From Candidatus Caccalectryoclostridium excrementigallinarum (GTDB lineage Bacteria; Bacillota; Clostridia; Christensenellales; UBA3700), in assembly GCA_018714485.1 (NCBI GenBank), contig DVNJ01000015.1, forward strand, positions 1 through 35,216: a stretch of 35,216 nt of DNA, in the 5' to 3' direction. The first letter of the stretch is position 1. Every line of letters starts with the position of its first letter. Below the pieces are notes generated by a model that had not been told where the DNA came from, made no database searches, and saw only the letters and a program-made list of their open reading frames with translations. Position numbers and translations under genes: made by a program. Positions 1-7,422 of this stretch are shown piece after piece.

Positions 1-1
1 A

Positions 2-30
2 GTGAATTGTCAAGTTAAGTGCAACACTTT
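2..30 (+). repeat. IS30 terminal inverted repeat, left
   Basis: Begins GTGAATT and ends GTGCAACACTTT. It pairs with the repeat at 1061-1089, matching at the outer 7 and inner 14 positions with a diverged middle. Confidence 0.85.
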
Positions 31-984
31 TTGTAATTCCTGCTCAAACAAGTCTGCCGGAGTTTGGAAGTTCAGCACTTTCTTCGGTCTGTTATTTATC
101 TTTGCCACGTTTTGTGCAAGCGTCTTTGCACTCACTCTTGCGAGATTTCTGCCCTTAGGGTAGAATTCCCGCAAGAGCCCGTTCAGGTTTTCGTTCGTTC
201 CTTTTTGCCAGGCGCAGTACGGATCGGCAAAATACACGTTCGTTTTCAGTTCCTTTTCTATTTCCTGCCATTTAGCAAACTCTGAACCGTTATCTGTCGT
301 TATGGTTTTCACTGTCCCTTCGGGGTATTTACCCAACGTTTTTATCACTGCTTGTTTAACCGCCTGAGCCGTCTTATTTTCCGCTTTTATCACTATATAA
401 TATCTTGTTTTTCGCTCCGCCAGCGTTACAAAACACGCTGTTGATTTTCCCAGCCCGGATACCACCGTATCTATTTCCCAATGCCCGAATTCTTTTCTCT
501 TGTATACGCTTTTATCTCGTTTTCGTATGGATTTGCCCTTATTCCGAAGCTTACCGCGCGTTTCTTTTCCGTGCATGCTTTTGCCTTTTCGTCTAAGGAC
601 TTTTGCGTTTCCGTTCACCAGATATCCTTGATATATCCACCTGTATATCGTTTTGTATGACGGCATTTTCATTCCGCACGGGGTATACGTTATTTGTTCC
701 GGCGACCACGTTGCTCGCAGTTTCTCGTCTATGTATTCGAGCGTAGCTTTATCCCAAAACACACCCCTGTGACAATATGACTTACGCAAGTTGCTCTTCT
801 TTTGCGCCGTATGCGGATAATATGCCGGCTTGCAGTTCATATACGTCTTGTTCCGCATTATCTCTCGTGATATAGTGCTTACGTTACGTCCGAGCAGCTT
901 TGCTATTTTTCTTAAACTATTGCCTTCATTATAATATTTTCGTAGACAACAGCGCTCTTCTATGCTAAGATGTGTATAGTTCAT
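10..984 (-). CDS. IS30-family transposase
   Basis: DDE-type transposase of 324 residues, the usual IS30 length. The N-terminus carries the family helix-turn-helix (MNYTHLSIEER, then LRKIAKLLGRNVSTISREI). The catalytic core shows the three acidic residues in context: the first Asp in GHWEIDTVVSG, the second in ITTDNGSEFA, and Glu in KGTNENLNGLLREFYPKG. The ATG at 984 is preceded by AGGAG at a suitable distance. The frame is uninterrupted, so the enzyme is probably functional. Such enzymes cut the terminal repeats and often favour palindrome-like targets. Confidence 0.95.
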   Translation of the reverse strand: MNYTHLSIEERCCLRKYYNEGNSLRKIAKLLGRNVSTISREIMRNKTYMNCKPAYYPHTAQKKSNLRKSYCHRGVFWDKATLEYIDEKLRATWSPEQITYTPCGMKMPSYKTIYRWIYQGYLVNGNAKVLRRKGKSMHGKETRGKLRNKGKSIRKRDKSVYKRKEFGHWEIDTVVSGLGKSTACFVTLAERKTRYYIVIKAENKTAQAVKQAVIKTLGKYPEGTVKTITTDNGSEFAKWQEIEKELKTNVYFADPYCAWQKGTNENLNGLLREFYPKGRNLARVSAKTLAQNVAKINNRPKKVLNFQTPADLFEQELQKVLHLT

Positions 985-1060
985 ACATTAACTCCTGTCT
1001 TTTTATTTTTTTTGCTAACTTCATTATACAGCAGTTTTTGTATGAACTCTTTTTTTTGTT

Positions 1061-1089
1061 AAAGTGTTGCACTTGAAAGTATAATTCAC
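1061..1089 (-). repeat. IS30 terminal inverted repeat, right
   Basis: The reverse complement begins GTGAATT and ends GTGCAACACTTT, mirroring positions 2-30. It marks the boundary of the element; unrelated sequence starts at 1090. Confidence 0.85.
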
Positions 1090-1100
1090 CTCGCGTGCAG

Positions 1101-1153
1101 CTCGGATATGCTTTCAGCATATCCGAGTTTCGAAGACCTCTCTCTCCGCCGCC
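1101..1153 (+). other. tRNA-like 3' end fragment beside the IS30 element
   Basis: A perfect 12-base-pair hairpin (1101-1127, loop TTC) is followed by TTTCGAAG and then CCTCTCTCTCCGCC plus GCCA. The 3' part closely resembles the T-arm, acceptor stem and CCA of the intact tRNA-Ser at 8146-8236, but in the opposite orientation. The T-stem no longer pairs well and the 5' half is absent, so this is at best a decayed tRNA gene or an old integration scar. The tRNA reading is an inference; the hairpin is certain. Confidence 0.4.
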
Positions 1154-1172
1154 AATATAGTATATAACTATT

Positions 1173-1200
1173 AAAAAAGACAACCATTTAAGGCTGTCTT
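1173..1200 (-). terminator. Rho-independent terminator, minus strand
   Basis: On the minus strand a stem AAGACAGCC / GGTTGTCTT with one mismatch and a short AT-rich loop is followed by a run of six T. It lies about 170 bases past the stop of the HEPN gene and probably ends the restriction-modification operon. Confidence 0.65.
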
Positions 1201-1366
1201 ATGCTTGGCGGAGCGCATGTAACGTAAATCGAATTTTAACAATTAAGACTCTTACAAGAAAATATACATCATTTCTATTTGATAACAACGAGACATTCGT
1301 ATTTTACACAAATATAACACTGCCATCTGTTTGAACTAACATGTGGTTTTTAGATAAACAATCACC

Positions 1367-2041
1367 TTATAGTAATGATAGTTGCTCTGTTAATTTTGCA
1401 TCCATTTTACTTACAAAATCTTTACAAATCGCAGCATATAGATTGATATCGTTAATTGTCACACTAGGAGTTGCATCATCATGTATTATTTGATGTCTCA
1501 TTGATATAATTTTATTGATAGTGTCATATATAGAAAATGATAGTGATGTGGTTATTCCTGCCATAGTGGTGTGCTGCTCGTAGTCTGGTAAATTTTTAAT
1601 TATATCTGGAAAACCAACTTTTTTATACGCATCTTCAAAAGCTGTTGTCCCATTGTTTGATATTGATACTACTAGCTCATTTTTATATATATTTTTTAAT
1701 ATATATTTTGCATCCCAAATTAATGAAAAAACCTTTGCTCTATCTTTGCATTTGTCATCATTTACATATTTCTCAACTGTTTTGTCTTTCACCTTTAGAA
1801 GTTCATTTTTGATTAGCTCAACAACTAACTTTTCTGGCAGTTGTTCCTTGGATAAGCCTTTTGATAACAAAGCGTCTAAATATTCGTTTGTACTATCCTT
1901 TACATACTTTTCCAATTTGGCACAGAGCAACAATATTATCACCTTAAAGTATACTTTATCATGTGATATATCAGTTTTAGACTTCACATTGAGATATGTC
2001 ACTTCACTAATACTATTATCAAAATTTTCTTTAGCCTGCAT
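1367..2041 (-). CDS. MAE_28990/MAE_18760-like HEPN protein, putative RNase
   Basis: A 224-residue mainly helical protein and the last gene of the six-gene operon. Near the C-terminus it carries R182-H-Q-I-I-H187, an RX4H motif, which in HEPN RNases forms the catalytic site of a dimer. The following acidic residues (HDD) resemble the MAE_28990/MAE_18760 HEPN family, often found beside DUF262 genes. Its ATG overlaps the last 11 bases of the DUF262 gene, so translation is probably coupled. An AGGAG lies 13 bases upstream, inside that gene. The likely role is an RNA-cleaving effector or toxin held in check, or activated, by the DUF262 partner. The family call is from motif and context; the function is inferred. 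Confidence 0.7.
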   Translation of the reverse strand: MQAKENFDNSISEVTYLNVKSKTDISHDKVYFKVIILLLCAKLEKYVKDSTNEYLDALLSKGLSKEQLPEKLVVELIKNELLKVKDKTVEKYVNDDKCKDRAKVFSLIWDAKYILKNIYKNELVVSISNNGTTAFEDAYKKVGFPDIIKNLPDYEQHTTMAGITTSLSFSIYDTINKIISMRHQIIHDDATPSVTINDINLYAAICKDFVSKMDAKLTEQLSLL

Positions 2042-3080
2042 CTTTCATGAGTTCTCCTAAGCACCGCCTAAATGTAGATATACGGCTATTGAGTACTTCA
2101 GTATTGCCTGTCGCCTTGTCAATTGATTTCACGAATGTTAAATCATTTAAAAGAGAAGTTACTAATGATACTATTTCATCTTTCTTAAGTATTAAATTTG
2201 ATAAAGAATACTCCTCAAACCCAATCATTACACATTCAAATAAGGCGGCATTAACTTTTGTTGATTTATCGTTTTTCTTAAAAGCCAATTCGCCAAAAAT
2301 ATTATAGGCCTTTTCAATTTGGGTTTCAAATTTTACCCTTACTTCATTTAAAAATTCGTCTGTGTCGTTTTGGTGACTCTTCATATATGAATTTATAAGA
2401 TTTTTTATTCTTCCATCGTAATTTTGGATTGCATTTTTTGCTTTATCAAAATGTTCGGATACCGCAAGATAGCGCAAGATTAATTCATTGGTTAACATCC
2501 TATCGGTTTTTACCGACATTATTTTTTGAGTAAAAGTGTTTGTTTTTACTATATCTTTTATTAAATTATTTAGCTTCCCGCGATATAGGCAATTTCTTAA
2601 CTCTTGCTCATTCAGCTTAACAGCACCAGTATTTAATCGCATAAATATATCAAACTGAATATTTGGATCTGAATCATTCTGCAGAACTATGACCCTAAGT
2701 TCTCCTCTATCTAAACGTTTTTGGGCGGATTCTTCAAGCTTTGAGTATTTAAATCCATTTAGCTCTTCTAAAGTTTCTAATCCAGCTAATTTGAATTGGT
2801 CATCATAAAATCTTTTAAGGGAAAAAAGTCTTTGTAAGCCATCGACTATAATCCATTTGCCCTCTTCATCTTCAGAAGCATATATTACAGGTATAGGAAT
2901 ATTCAGGAGTATTGATTCGACCAACGATGAAGCTTTGGTGTTACTCCAAACGTAATTTCGTTGGTAATCAGGATCGAGTATTACCATGCCAGAATCAATC
3001 TCACCAACTAAATCTTTAACCATACGATCATAAGGTTTAATAAAAAGCTTACGCTGCATTTTTTCAGTAGATTTTTCCAT
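2031..3080 (-). CDS. DUF262 (ParB/Srx-fold, GmrS-like) protein
   Basis: A 349-residue protein with the DUF262 hallmarks: DPDYQRNYVWS around residues 36-46, IPIPVIYASED near 61-71, the nucleotide-site motif IIVDGLQRL near 77-85 (family consensus DGQQR) and the downstream FMRLNTGAVKLNEQELRN block. In GmrSD-type modification-dependent enzymes this fold binds or hydrolyses a nucleotide and is joined to a DUF1524 HNH nuclease. Here the C-terminal HNH part is missing and a separate HEPN gene follows with an 11-base overlap. The start has AGGAGG six bases ahead, overlapping the stop of the restriction gene. It probably senses DNA or nucleotides for the HEPN partner. Confidence 0.85.
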   Translation of the reverse strand: MEKSTEKMQRKLFIKPYDRMVKDLVGEIDSGMVILDPDYQRNYVWSNTKASSLVESILLNIPIPVIYASEDEEGKWIIVDGLQRLFSLKRFYDDQFKLAGLETLEELNGFKYSKLEESAQKRLDRGELRVIVLQNDSDPNIQFDIFMRLNTGAVKLNEQELRNCLYRGKLNNLIKDIVKTNTFTQKIMSVKTDRMLTNELILRYLAVSEHFDKAKNAIQNYDGRIKNLINSYMKSHQNDTDEFLNEVRVKFETQIEKAYNIFGELAFKKNDKSTKVNAALFECVMIGFEEYSLSNLILKKDEIVSLVTSLLNDLTFVKSIDKATGNTEVLNSRISTFRRCLGELMKDAG

Positions 3081-3090
3081 TATTATCCTC

Positions 3091-4671
3091 CTATTTGTTA
3101 GCTAATTGCCTAATATTAGTGACTGTTGAGATATTATGTATAAACTCTTCAGTTGTAAAAGTCAAAATATCCACATTATACTGATATTTAGAATATCCTG
3201 CCATATACTTTGTATCAGCATGAATAGTGGGTGCAACTAATAGAGAAACCACGATTTTATCGGGATATTTAGTGACCGCCTCCTGTAAATGTCGTGTGAT
3301 TGCTGGCATTTCCATAGTTGCTTGAGTCCTTGCCGTAATCAAAGTTACTTCGACGAGTGGATTGCAATCCGTATCGAAACATTCAATATCGGCTAACCCA
3401 CCCGATGCAGTGAAGGTTGGTAAGCCTTCGTCATCAACATGATAATTAGGACAAACCGTCAACCCTTCAAAGTTCTGTTTTAATGCGATACTGGTTAAGA
3501 ATTCAAATCTTGTGGGTTTATCAATAATCCTCAGTACGGGATTACGGCTTTCACCTCTTTTGCTACAAACGATAAGCAATTCGTTGAAAATTTCCTGTTT
3601 ATCATAGTTTGTCGCCCACTCATTGAGGGTTCTTGTTCTAACATCATTGATGTTCTCTTCCTGAATGGTGGTAGTGGCCAGAATATGAGCGTCAATCGAG
3701 CCCATATACCTAAAATAATCTTCTTTGGAGGCATATCGGGTATAAGTACTATAATTTTCTAATATGTAGTTAATTTTATCTGCTTCAAATTGGTTAAAAT
3801 CCAAGAAGCGACCATTACCTCTGAGAGAGATTATACCTGTAATACGCATCTTGCGTATAAATTCATCAACAGCTTCGCCTGTAATCTGCTCAATTTTAAA
3901 GCGTTTCTTTTTATCTTCACCCGCACCTAACAGTTGTAAGCATTCATCATAAATGACTTCATCGCTATAATTGTAGCCATACTGAGCGCGTAATTCTTTG
4001 ATTGTGCGGTAAAGCCGTTCAGCATCGTTATCAGGCCAGCAAATTATGAGCGATAATTCGCTTCTTAATATACCTGCATCGTTTTCGTCAGGATCTTCCT
4101 TCAAAAGTTTTATAACCTGAAGCAAGAGAACGAGCGGGACATTATCATTTGCATTCTTTCTGAATGGATTACTTGTCTGATATTTCATCAGTGCATTCAA
4201 AAAGACATTCTGTATCTTTGAATCGTTGGCGGGAACTTCATTAAAAGCATCTATCAGCATGTGTCCCGTTTGGGAGATTATAATTTGCTTACCCATTTCA
4301 TAATAGATAAAGCCGAACTCCATAGACAGCTTGTACCAAGTGTCAAATCGAGAACCCCATCCTTTTTCAAAGCCAGCTTCTTTATGGTCTTGCGGGCTAT
4401 TTGCTATAATGTCTTCAATTTGTTCACGAGTAAAAGAAAGGTCATCGCTTTTATAAATCCTTTTATATTCTGGCACTTTCATTTCATACTTTTCGGTATA
4501 GTACAATTTTGCCATAATTAAATTAACCGCAACCTCGTGAATAATATCGCTCGTTAAAACATGACCTTCATACGGTAAAATACAATTTAAGAACGCCGCT
4601 ATACGAGCAGGGTTACGCATGGTGGTAGAGAATGAAAGTGGTTTGTATTCCTTTCGTCTTTCTTTTGCCAT
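3091..4671 (-). CDS. AlwI-like type IIS restriction endonuclease
   Basis: A 526-residue protein whose N-terminus (LSFSTTMRNPARIAAFL, from about residue 12) matches the opening of the AlwI restriction endonuclease family, which includes enzymes cutting outside short asymmetric sites. A candidate PD-(D/E)XK-type core lies late in the protein, LADIECFDTDCNPLVEVTL, with Thr at the position often held by Lys. I chose the ATG at 4671, with GAGG five bases ahead, over a GTG two codons earlier. Two methyltransferase genes directly upstream fit an asymmetric site that needs a separate enzyme per strand. GGATC is a guess by analogy with AlwI; the specificity cannot be read from sequence. Confidence 0.8.
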   Translation of the reverse strand: MAKERRKEYKPLSFSTTMRNPARIAAFLNCILPYEGHVLTSDIIHEVAVNLIMAKLYYTEKYEMKVPEYKRIYKSDDLSFTREQIEDIIANSPQDHKEAGFEKGWGSRFDTWYKLSMEFGFIYYEMGKQIIISQTGHMLIDAFNEVPANDSKIQNVFLNALMKYQTSNPFRKNANDNVPLVLLLQVIKLLKEDPDENDAGILRSELSLIICWPDNDAERLYRTIKELRAQYGYNYSDEVIYDECLQLLGAGEDKKKRFKIEQITGEAVDEFIRKMRITGIISLRGNGRFLDFNQFEADKINYILENYSTYTRYASKEDYFRYMGSIDAHILATTTIQEENINDVRTRTLNEWATNYDKQEIFNELLIVCSKRGESRNPVLRIIDKPTRFEFLTSIALKQNFEGLTVCPNYHVDDEGLPTFTASGGLADIECFDTDCNPLVEVTLITARTQATMEMPAITRHLQEAVTKYPDKIVVSLLVAPTIHADTKYMAGYSKYQYNVDILTFTTEEFIHNISTVTNIRQLANK

Positions 4672-4678
4672 AAACACC

Positions 4679-5599
4679 TCAATAATTTTTTACAAGAATT
4701 TCGTAAGTATCCTTTTCACTATTGTCATTAAAACTTATATAATTACTCTGAATACGCACGATATTATATTTTTGCGCCCAATAATTGAACGTACCGTTAT
4801 ATTTCTTTCTGTGCCATAGTACGTTTGATACGGCAAAACGTATATGCCGTTCGTTTAATTCATCGAGGACTTTAATAAGACGCATTTCGCTATCTTCGTT
4901 CCACAACTTGTTATATTCACTGAATGTAATAAGATATGGCGGATCAAGATATACAAAATCTCTTTCAGTAAACTCAAGTGAATTGAGGAAATCTTCAAAA
5001 TCCATGCTGAACAGAGAGATGTCTTTATCTTTTACATACTCAAAATATGAGTTAAGCGCATCGACCACATTTTCGTTGAAATCTACATTCCCTACGGGAA
5101 GATTAAAGTCGCCTTTCCCATTAAAACGCAACATACGGTTAAACCCATAAATCAGTAGCAGATAAAGGAGCATCATATTTGTCTTATCAGCATTGAAATC
5201 TGTTCTTAATTGCGTATAAGCATCTTTGTTATATTTGGCAAAATAAGTTTTAGGAAATTGAGTGTGCAATTCTTTCGGCACACTCTTTCCCATGTATGTG
5301 GCGGATAGGTCATACTTGTTTATAATTGTATTGATACTATCCCAGAACTCAGCTTGATTCTTGCTATAAGCTATGAGAAACTTATGCAATGAAATCATAT
5401 ATGAATCAATGTCATTCAGGATATATTGATTTGCCTTAGTATTTAAGAAAACGCTGCCACCCCCACAAAAAGGCTCAACAAACTTGTCAATATCTTTAGG
5501 AAAATTATCTTTTAGCTGCGGTAGCAACTTGAATTTATCTCCAACGTAGAAAAACGGTGAACGACGAAACTCTGTTTTTACTGTTACATTCTTTTTCAT
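4679..5599 (-). CDS. DNA adenine methyltransferase, D12 class (second of pair)
   Basis: A 306-residue class-alpha N6-adenine methyltransferase. Motif X is PFFYVGDKFKLLPQL near the N-terminus, the AdoMet-binding motif I is FVEPFCGGGSVFLN around residues 40-53, and the catalytic motif IV is YLDPPY with Asp219. It follows the first methyltransferase with a one-base gap and is followed seven bases later by the restriction gene. There is no strong ribosome binding site, so it may rely on coupling to the upstream gene. It presumably protects one strand of the asymmetric recognition site. Confidence 0.9.
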   Translation of the reverse strand: MKKNVTVKTEFRRSPFFYVGDKFKLLPQLKDNFPKDIDKFVEPFCGGGSVFLNTKANQYILNDIDSYMISLHKFLIAYSKNQAEFWDSINTIINKYDLSATYMGKSVPKELHTQFPKTYFAKYNKDAYTQLRTDFNADKTNMMLLYLLLIYGFNRMLRFNGKGDFNLPVGNVDFNENVVDALNSYFEYVKDKDISLFSMDFEDFLNSLEFTERDFVYLDPPYLITFSEYNKLWNEDSEMRLIKVLDELNERHIRFAVSNVLWHRKKYNGTFNYWAQKYNIVRIQSNYISFNDNSEKDTYEILVKNY

Positions 5600-5600
5600 T

Positions 5601-6602
5601 TTAATTAACCTTAACTAAAAAGATAAATTCTTTATGTTCCGTAAAATCTGTTTTGCCGGCATTAAAAAAGGAATGTTCCTTTTCGAAACAAGTCAGTTCA
5701 CCTTTGGTTTCCAGCACATCTTTTATATTGTCAAGCGTCATCTTGTTTCGTGATGAGGTGCTTTTTGAGGCATAAGTGTTATTATAAGAAACAACTATAT
5801 ACTTGCATTGCAAATCAAGTATTAAATCAGCAAAAGCTTGGAGGGCACCATTTCGGCAATACTCGCTCATATTCTCAGGTTCTGGCTTAAACGCTTCACC
5901 ATATAGTTTTGGCTTTTTCCAAGTTGTCAAGTTTTCTAAGACATGATAAAAACGGCTGTATTGTCTTGAATTATAAGGCGGATCAATATAAACGATATCA
6001 ACGCTCAAAGATTTTGCTAAAATATTTGCGTCTTCACGGTGAATTTCGATTTCTGCCGTTGTGGTGTATGGGGAAATTAGGTCAAACCTGAAAGTATCAG
6101 GTATATTATGACCTTTTATATAAGCGTCATAATGTCCGACAGTGTTTGCCGCTTTATCTGCAGAGTATAAAAGTGAGGCAATCAAAATAGCCCGTTCTTT
6201 TTCATTAACATCACTTATAGAATCAATAACATCTCTTATTGCTCCAATATGTAATGCATCGGCATAAGAGAAAAATTTATTGCCATAATTTATAGAAGCG
6301 TAGTTATCTTTAATAGAAGAGATATCAATATTTTGAAACTGAGTTTTATAGCCATTTATCTTATTGACATCGAAAGGTTCTTGCAGAAAGAAGGCCTTAT
6401 AGATAATTTCATTTGAATAAAGGAAGTCGTTGATGACGACCTTTTGCATGCTTTTTATTGCGTGTTGAGCTATTATCCCTGTACCGGCAAAAATATCGCA
6501 AAATGAACTTCCTGTGCAGTTGCTATTTGTTAACTCAAAAATCCAATCAGCAAGCTTAAATTTGCTTCCTGTATATCGCCTATTCCATATTTCAAAAGAC
6601 AT
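5601..6602 (-). CDS. DNA adenine methyltransferase, D12 class (first of pair)
   Basis: A 333-residue class-alpha N6-adenine methyltransferase, clearly different from its neighbour. Motif X is RRYTGSKFKLADWI, motif I is FCDIFAGTGIIAQ around residues 35-46, and motif IV is YIDPPYNSRQY with Asp207. The ATG at 6602 has AGGAG nine bases upstream. It lies 72 bases after the small regulator gene and starts the methylase-methylase-nuclease run. This order makes protective methylation precede nuclease synthesis. With the next gene it would methylate the two strands of a non-palindromic site. Confidence 0.9.
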   Translation of the reverse strand: MSFEIWNRRYTGSKFKLADWIFELTNSNCTGSSFCDIFAGTGIIAQHAIKSMQKVVINDFLYSNEIIYKAFFLQEPFDVNKINGYKTQFQNIDISSIKDNYASINYGNKFFSYADALHIGAIRDVIDSISDVNEKERAILIASLLYSADKAANTVGHYDAYIKGHNIPDTFRFDLISPYTTTAEIEIHREDANILAKSLSVDIVYIDPPYNSRQYSRFYHVLENLTTWKKPKLYGEAFKPEPENMSEYCRNGALQAFADLILDLQCKYIVVSYNNTYASKSTSSRNKMTLDNIKDVLETKGELTCFEKEHSFFNAGKTDFTEHKEFIFLVKVN

Positions 6603-6674
6603 GCTTCTTCGCTCCTATTATTATCTACATAAGTTTACTGTATTGATGGGGTTGGTCATATTAGGCATATGTTA

Positions 6675-6884
6675 TTATTTTCCTGTTTCAATAATCTCCA
6701 TGATATCTGCAATATCGCAATTTAAGGCAGTGCAGATTTTTACCAACATTTCGGTATTGACATTTTCATTTTTACCGAGTTTAGCCATGGTGTTGGTAGA
6801 GATTCCGGCCTTGAGTCGCAAATCTTCCTTCCTCATGTCCTTGTCAATAAGGAGCTTCCAAAGTTTTTTGTAGCTGATAGCCAT
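6675..6884 (-). CDS. Small Cro/C1-type regulator of the restriction operon
   Basis: A 69-residue helix-turn-helix protein (MAISYKKLWKLL, then KEDLRLKAGISTNTMAKLGK, then VNTEMLVKICTALNCDIADIMEI), typical of the HTH_26 (YozG-like) group and of controller-like proteins beside restriction-modification genes. I place the start at the ATG at 6884, nine bases after GGAG; a TTG five codons earlier overlaps that site and is unlikely. It is the first gene of the six-gene operon and sits just downstream of a strong promoter whose spacer contains a tandem repeat, so self-regulation at this promoter is plausible. Confidence 0.85.
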   Translation of the reverse strand: MAISYKKLWKLLIDKDMRKEDLRLKAGISTNTMAKLGKNENVNTEMLVKICTALNCDIADIMEIIETGK

Positions 6885-6916
6885 ATAATTGCACTCCAAA
6901 GGTATCGATTGAAATA

Positions 6917-6945
6917 ATTATATCATAGCGTAGCGTAGATTGCAA
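6917..6945 (-). promoter_or_regulatory. Promoter of the restriction-modification operon
   Basis: On the minus strand TTGCAA (6940-6945), a 17-base spacer and TATAAT (6917-6922), about 33 bases before the regulator's start codon. The spacer contains the tandem repeat TACGC-TACGC, a candidate operator for the small regulator. Confidence 0.75.
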
Positions 6946-7025
6946 GAAAATCTTTGCGAACACAAAAATTGGCAATTTTATTATTTGGCACCATGGAGTG
7001 TGCTTGGCATAGACGAGCGTATTAT

Positions 7026-7250
7026 GAGCGGGCGCTGAAACTCGAGCCGCAGATGCTGATAAACGCCCTGGTAAAACAAATAACGCTGTACTACGACAAA
7101 ATAATAATTGCATACAACAGTCCCGTAAGCGCCGGTCCCGATGAAAGGCGGGACTTTTCATTTTACGAAAAACAACTTAAAATGCCGTATGTGATACAAA
7201 ACAGAGAGTATTACGGACTTAAAGATTTCAGACTTGTAATGCGTGTATAA
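7026..7250 (+). pseudogene. C-terminal remnant of a large serine recombinase
   Basis: The frame ends in LEPQMLINALVKQITLYYDK, NSPVSAG, RRDFSFYEKQLKMPYVIQNR and the stop at 7250. This resembles the extreme C-terminus of large serine recombinases on Firmicutes mobile elements, where a strand-rich segment is followed by a conserved MPYVIQNR-like tail. The catalytic resolvase domain and zinc region are absent, so it is non-functional. It suggests that the flanking restriction island arrived on, or sits in the wreck of, a recombinase-driven element. The recognition is from memory of the family, not a search. Confidence 0.65.
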
Positions 7251-7278
7251 TACATATGCAGACGATTTATTCCACGGT

Positions 7279-7404
7279 GTTCTTGACCTGAGCCTCTCAG
7301 GAGCGTGTCGGTAGGCAAATAAACCGCCAACCGACAGCCCCAAAGAGGCTTTTCGTTTGCCTTTGGCAAGATAGCCTGACACACTCCTTTCTCACGTCAA
7401 GAAC
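7279..7404. repeat. Long imperfect inverted repeat with nested hairpins
   Basis: The outer arms GTTCTTGAC (7279-7287) and GTCAAGAAC (7396-7404) pair, followed inward by AGGAGCGTGTC-like and GACACACTCCT-like segments. Inside are GTCGGT/ACCGAC and TTGCC-TTT-GGCAA stems. The whole is about 126 bases and lies just after the recombinase remnant and before the stop of the convergent HEPN-like gene. It could be an element end, a structured RNA or a double terminator. Confidence 0.55.
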
Positions 7405-7422
7405 CTTTCGCGGCATAAAAAA

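Larger units (their letters stand above)
2..1089 (-). mobile_element. Complete IS30-family insertion sequence
   Basis: The element is bounded by imperfect 29-base inverted repeats at 2-30 and 1061-1089. Their inner 14 bases are identical and their outermost 7 bases also match. A single intact transposase gene fills the space between them. Both ends and the gene look undamaged, so the element could still be mobile. Only one base lies outside the left repeat in this window, so the target duplication cannot be checked. The right end abuts a tRNA-like 3' fragment. Confidence 0.9.

Noticed and set aside
7158..7382. Minus-strand frame MSGYLAKGKRK across the inverted repeat
   Set aside because: It runs antisense into the recombinase remnant and through the palindrome. 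A GTG with AAAGGAG is present, but the protein shows no domain, so I treat the region as structured DNA.
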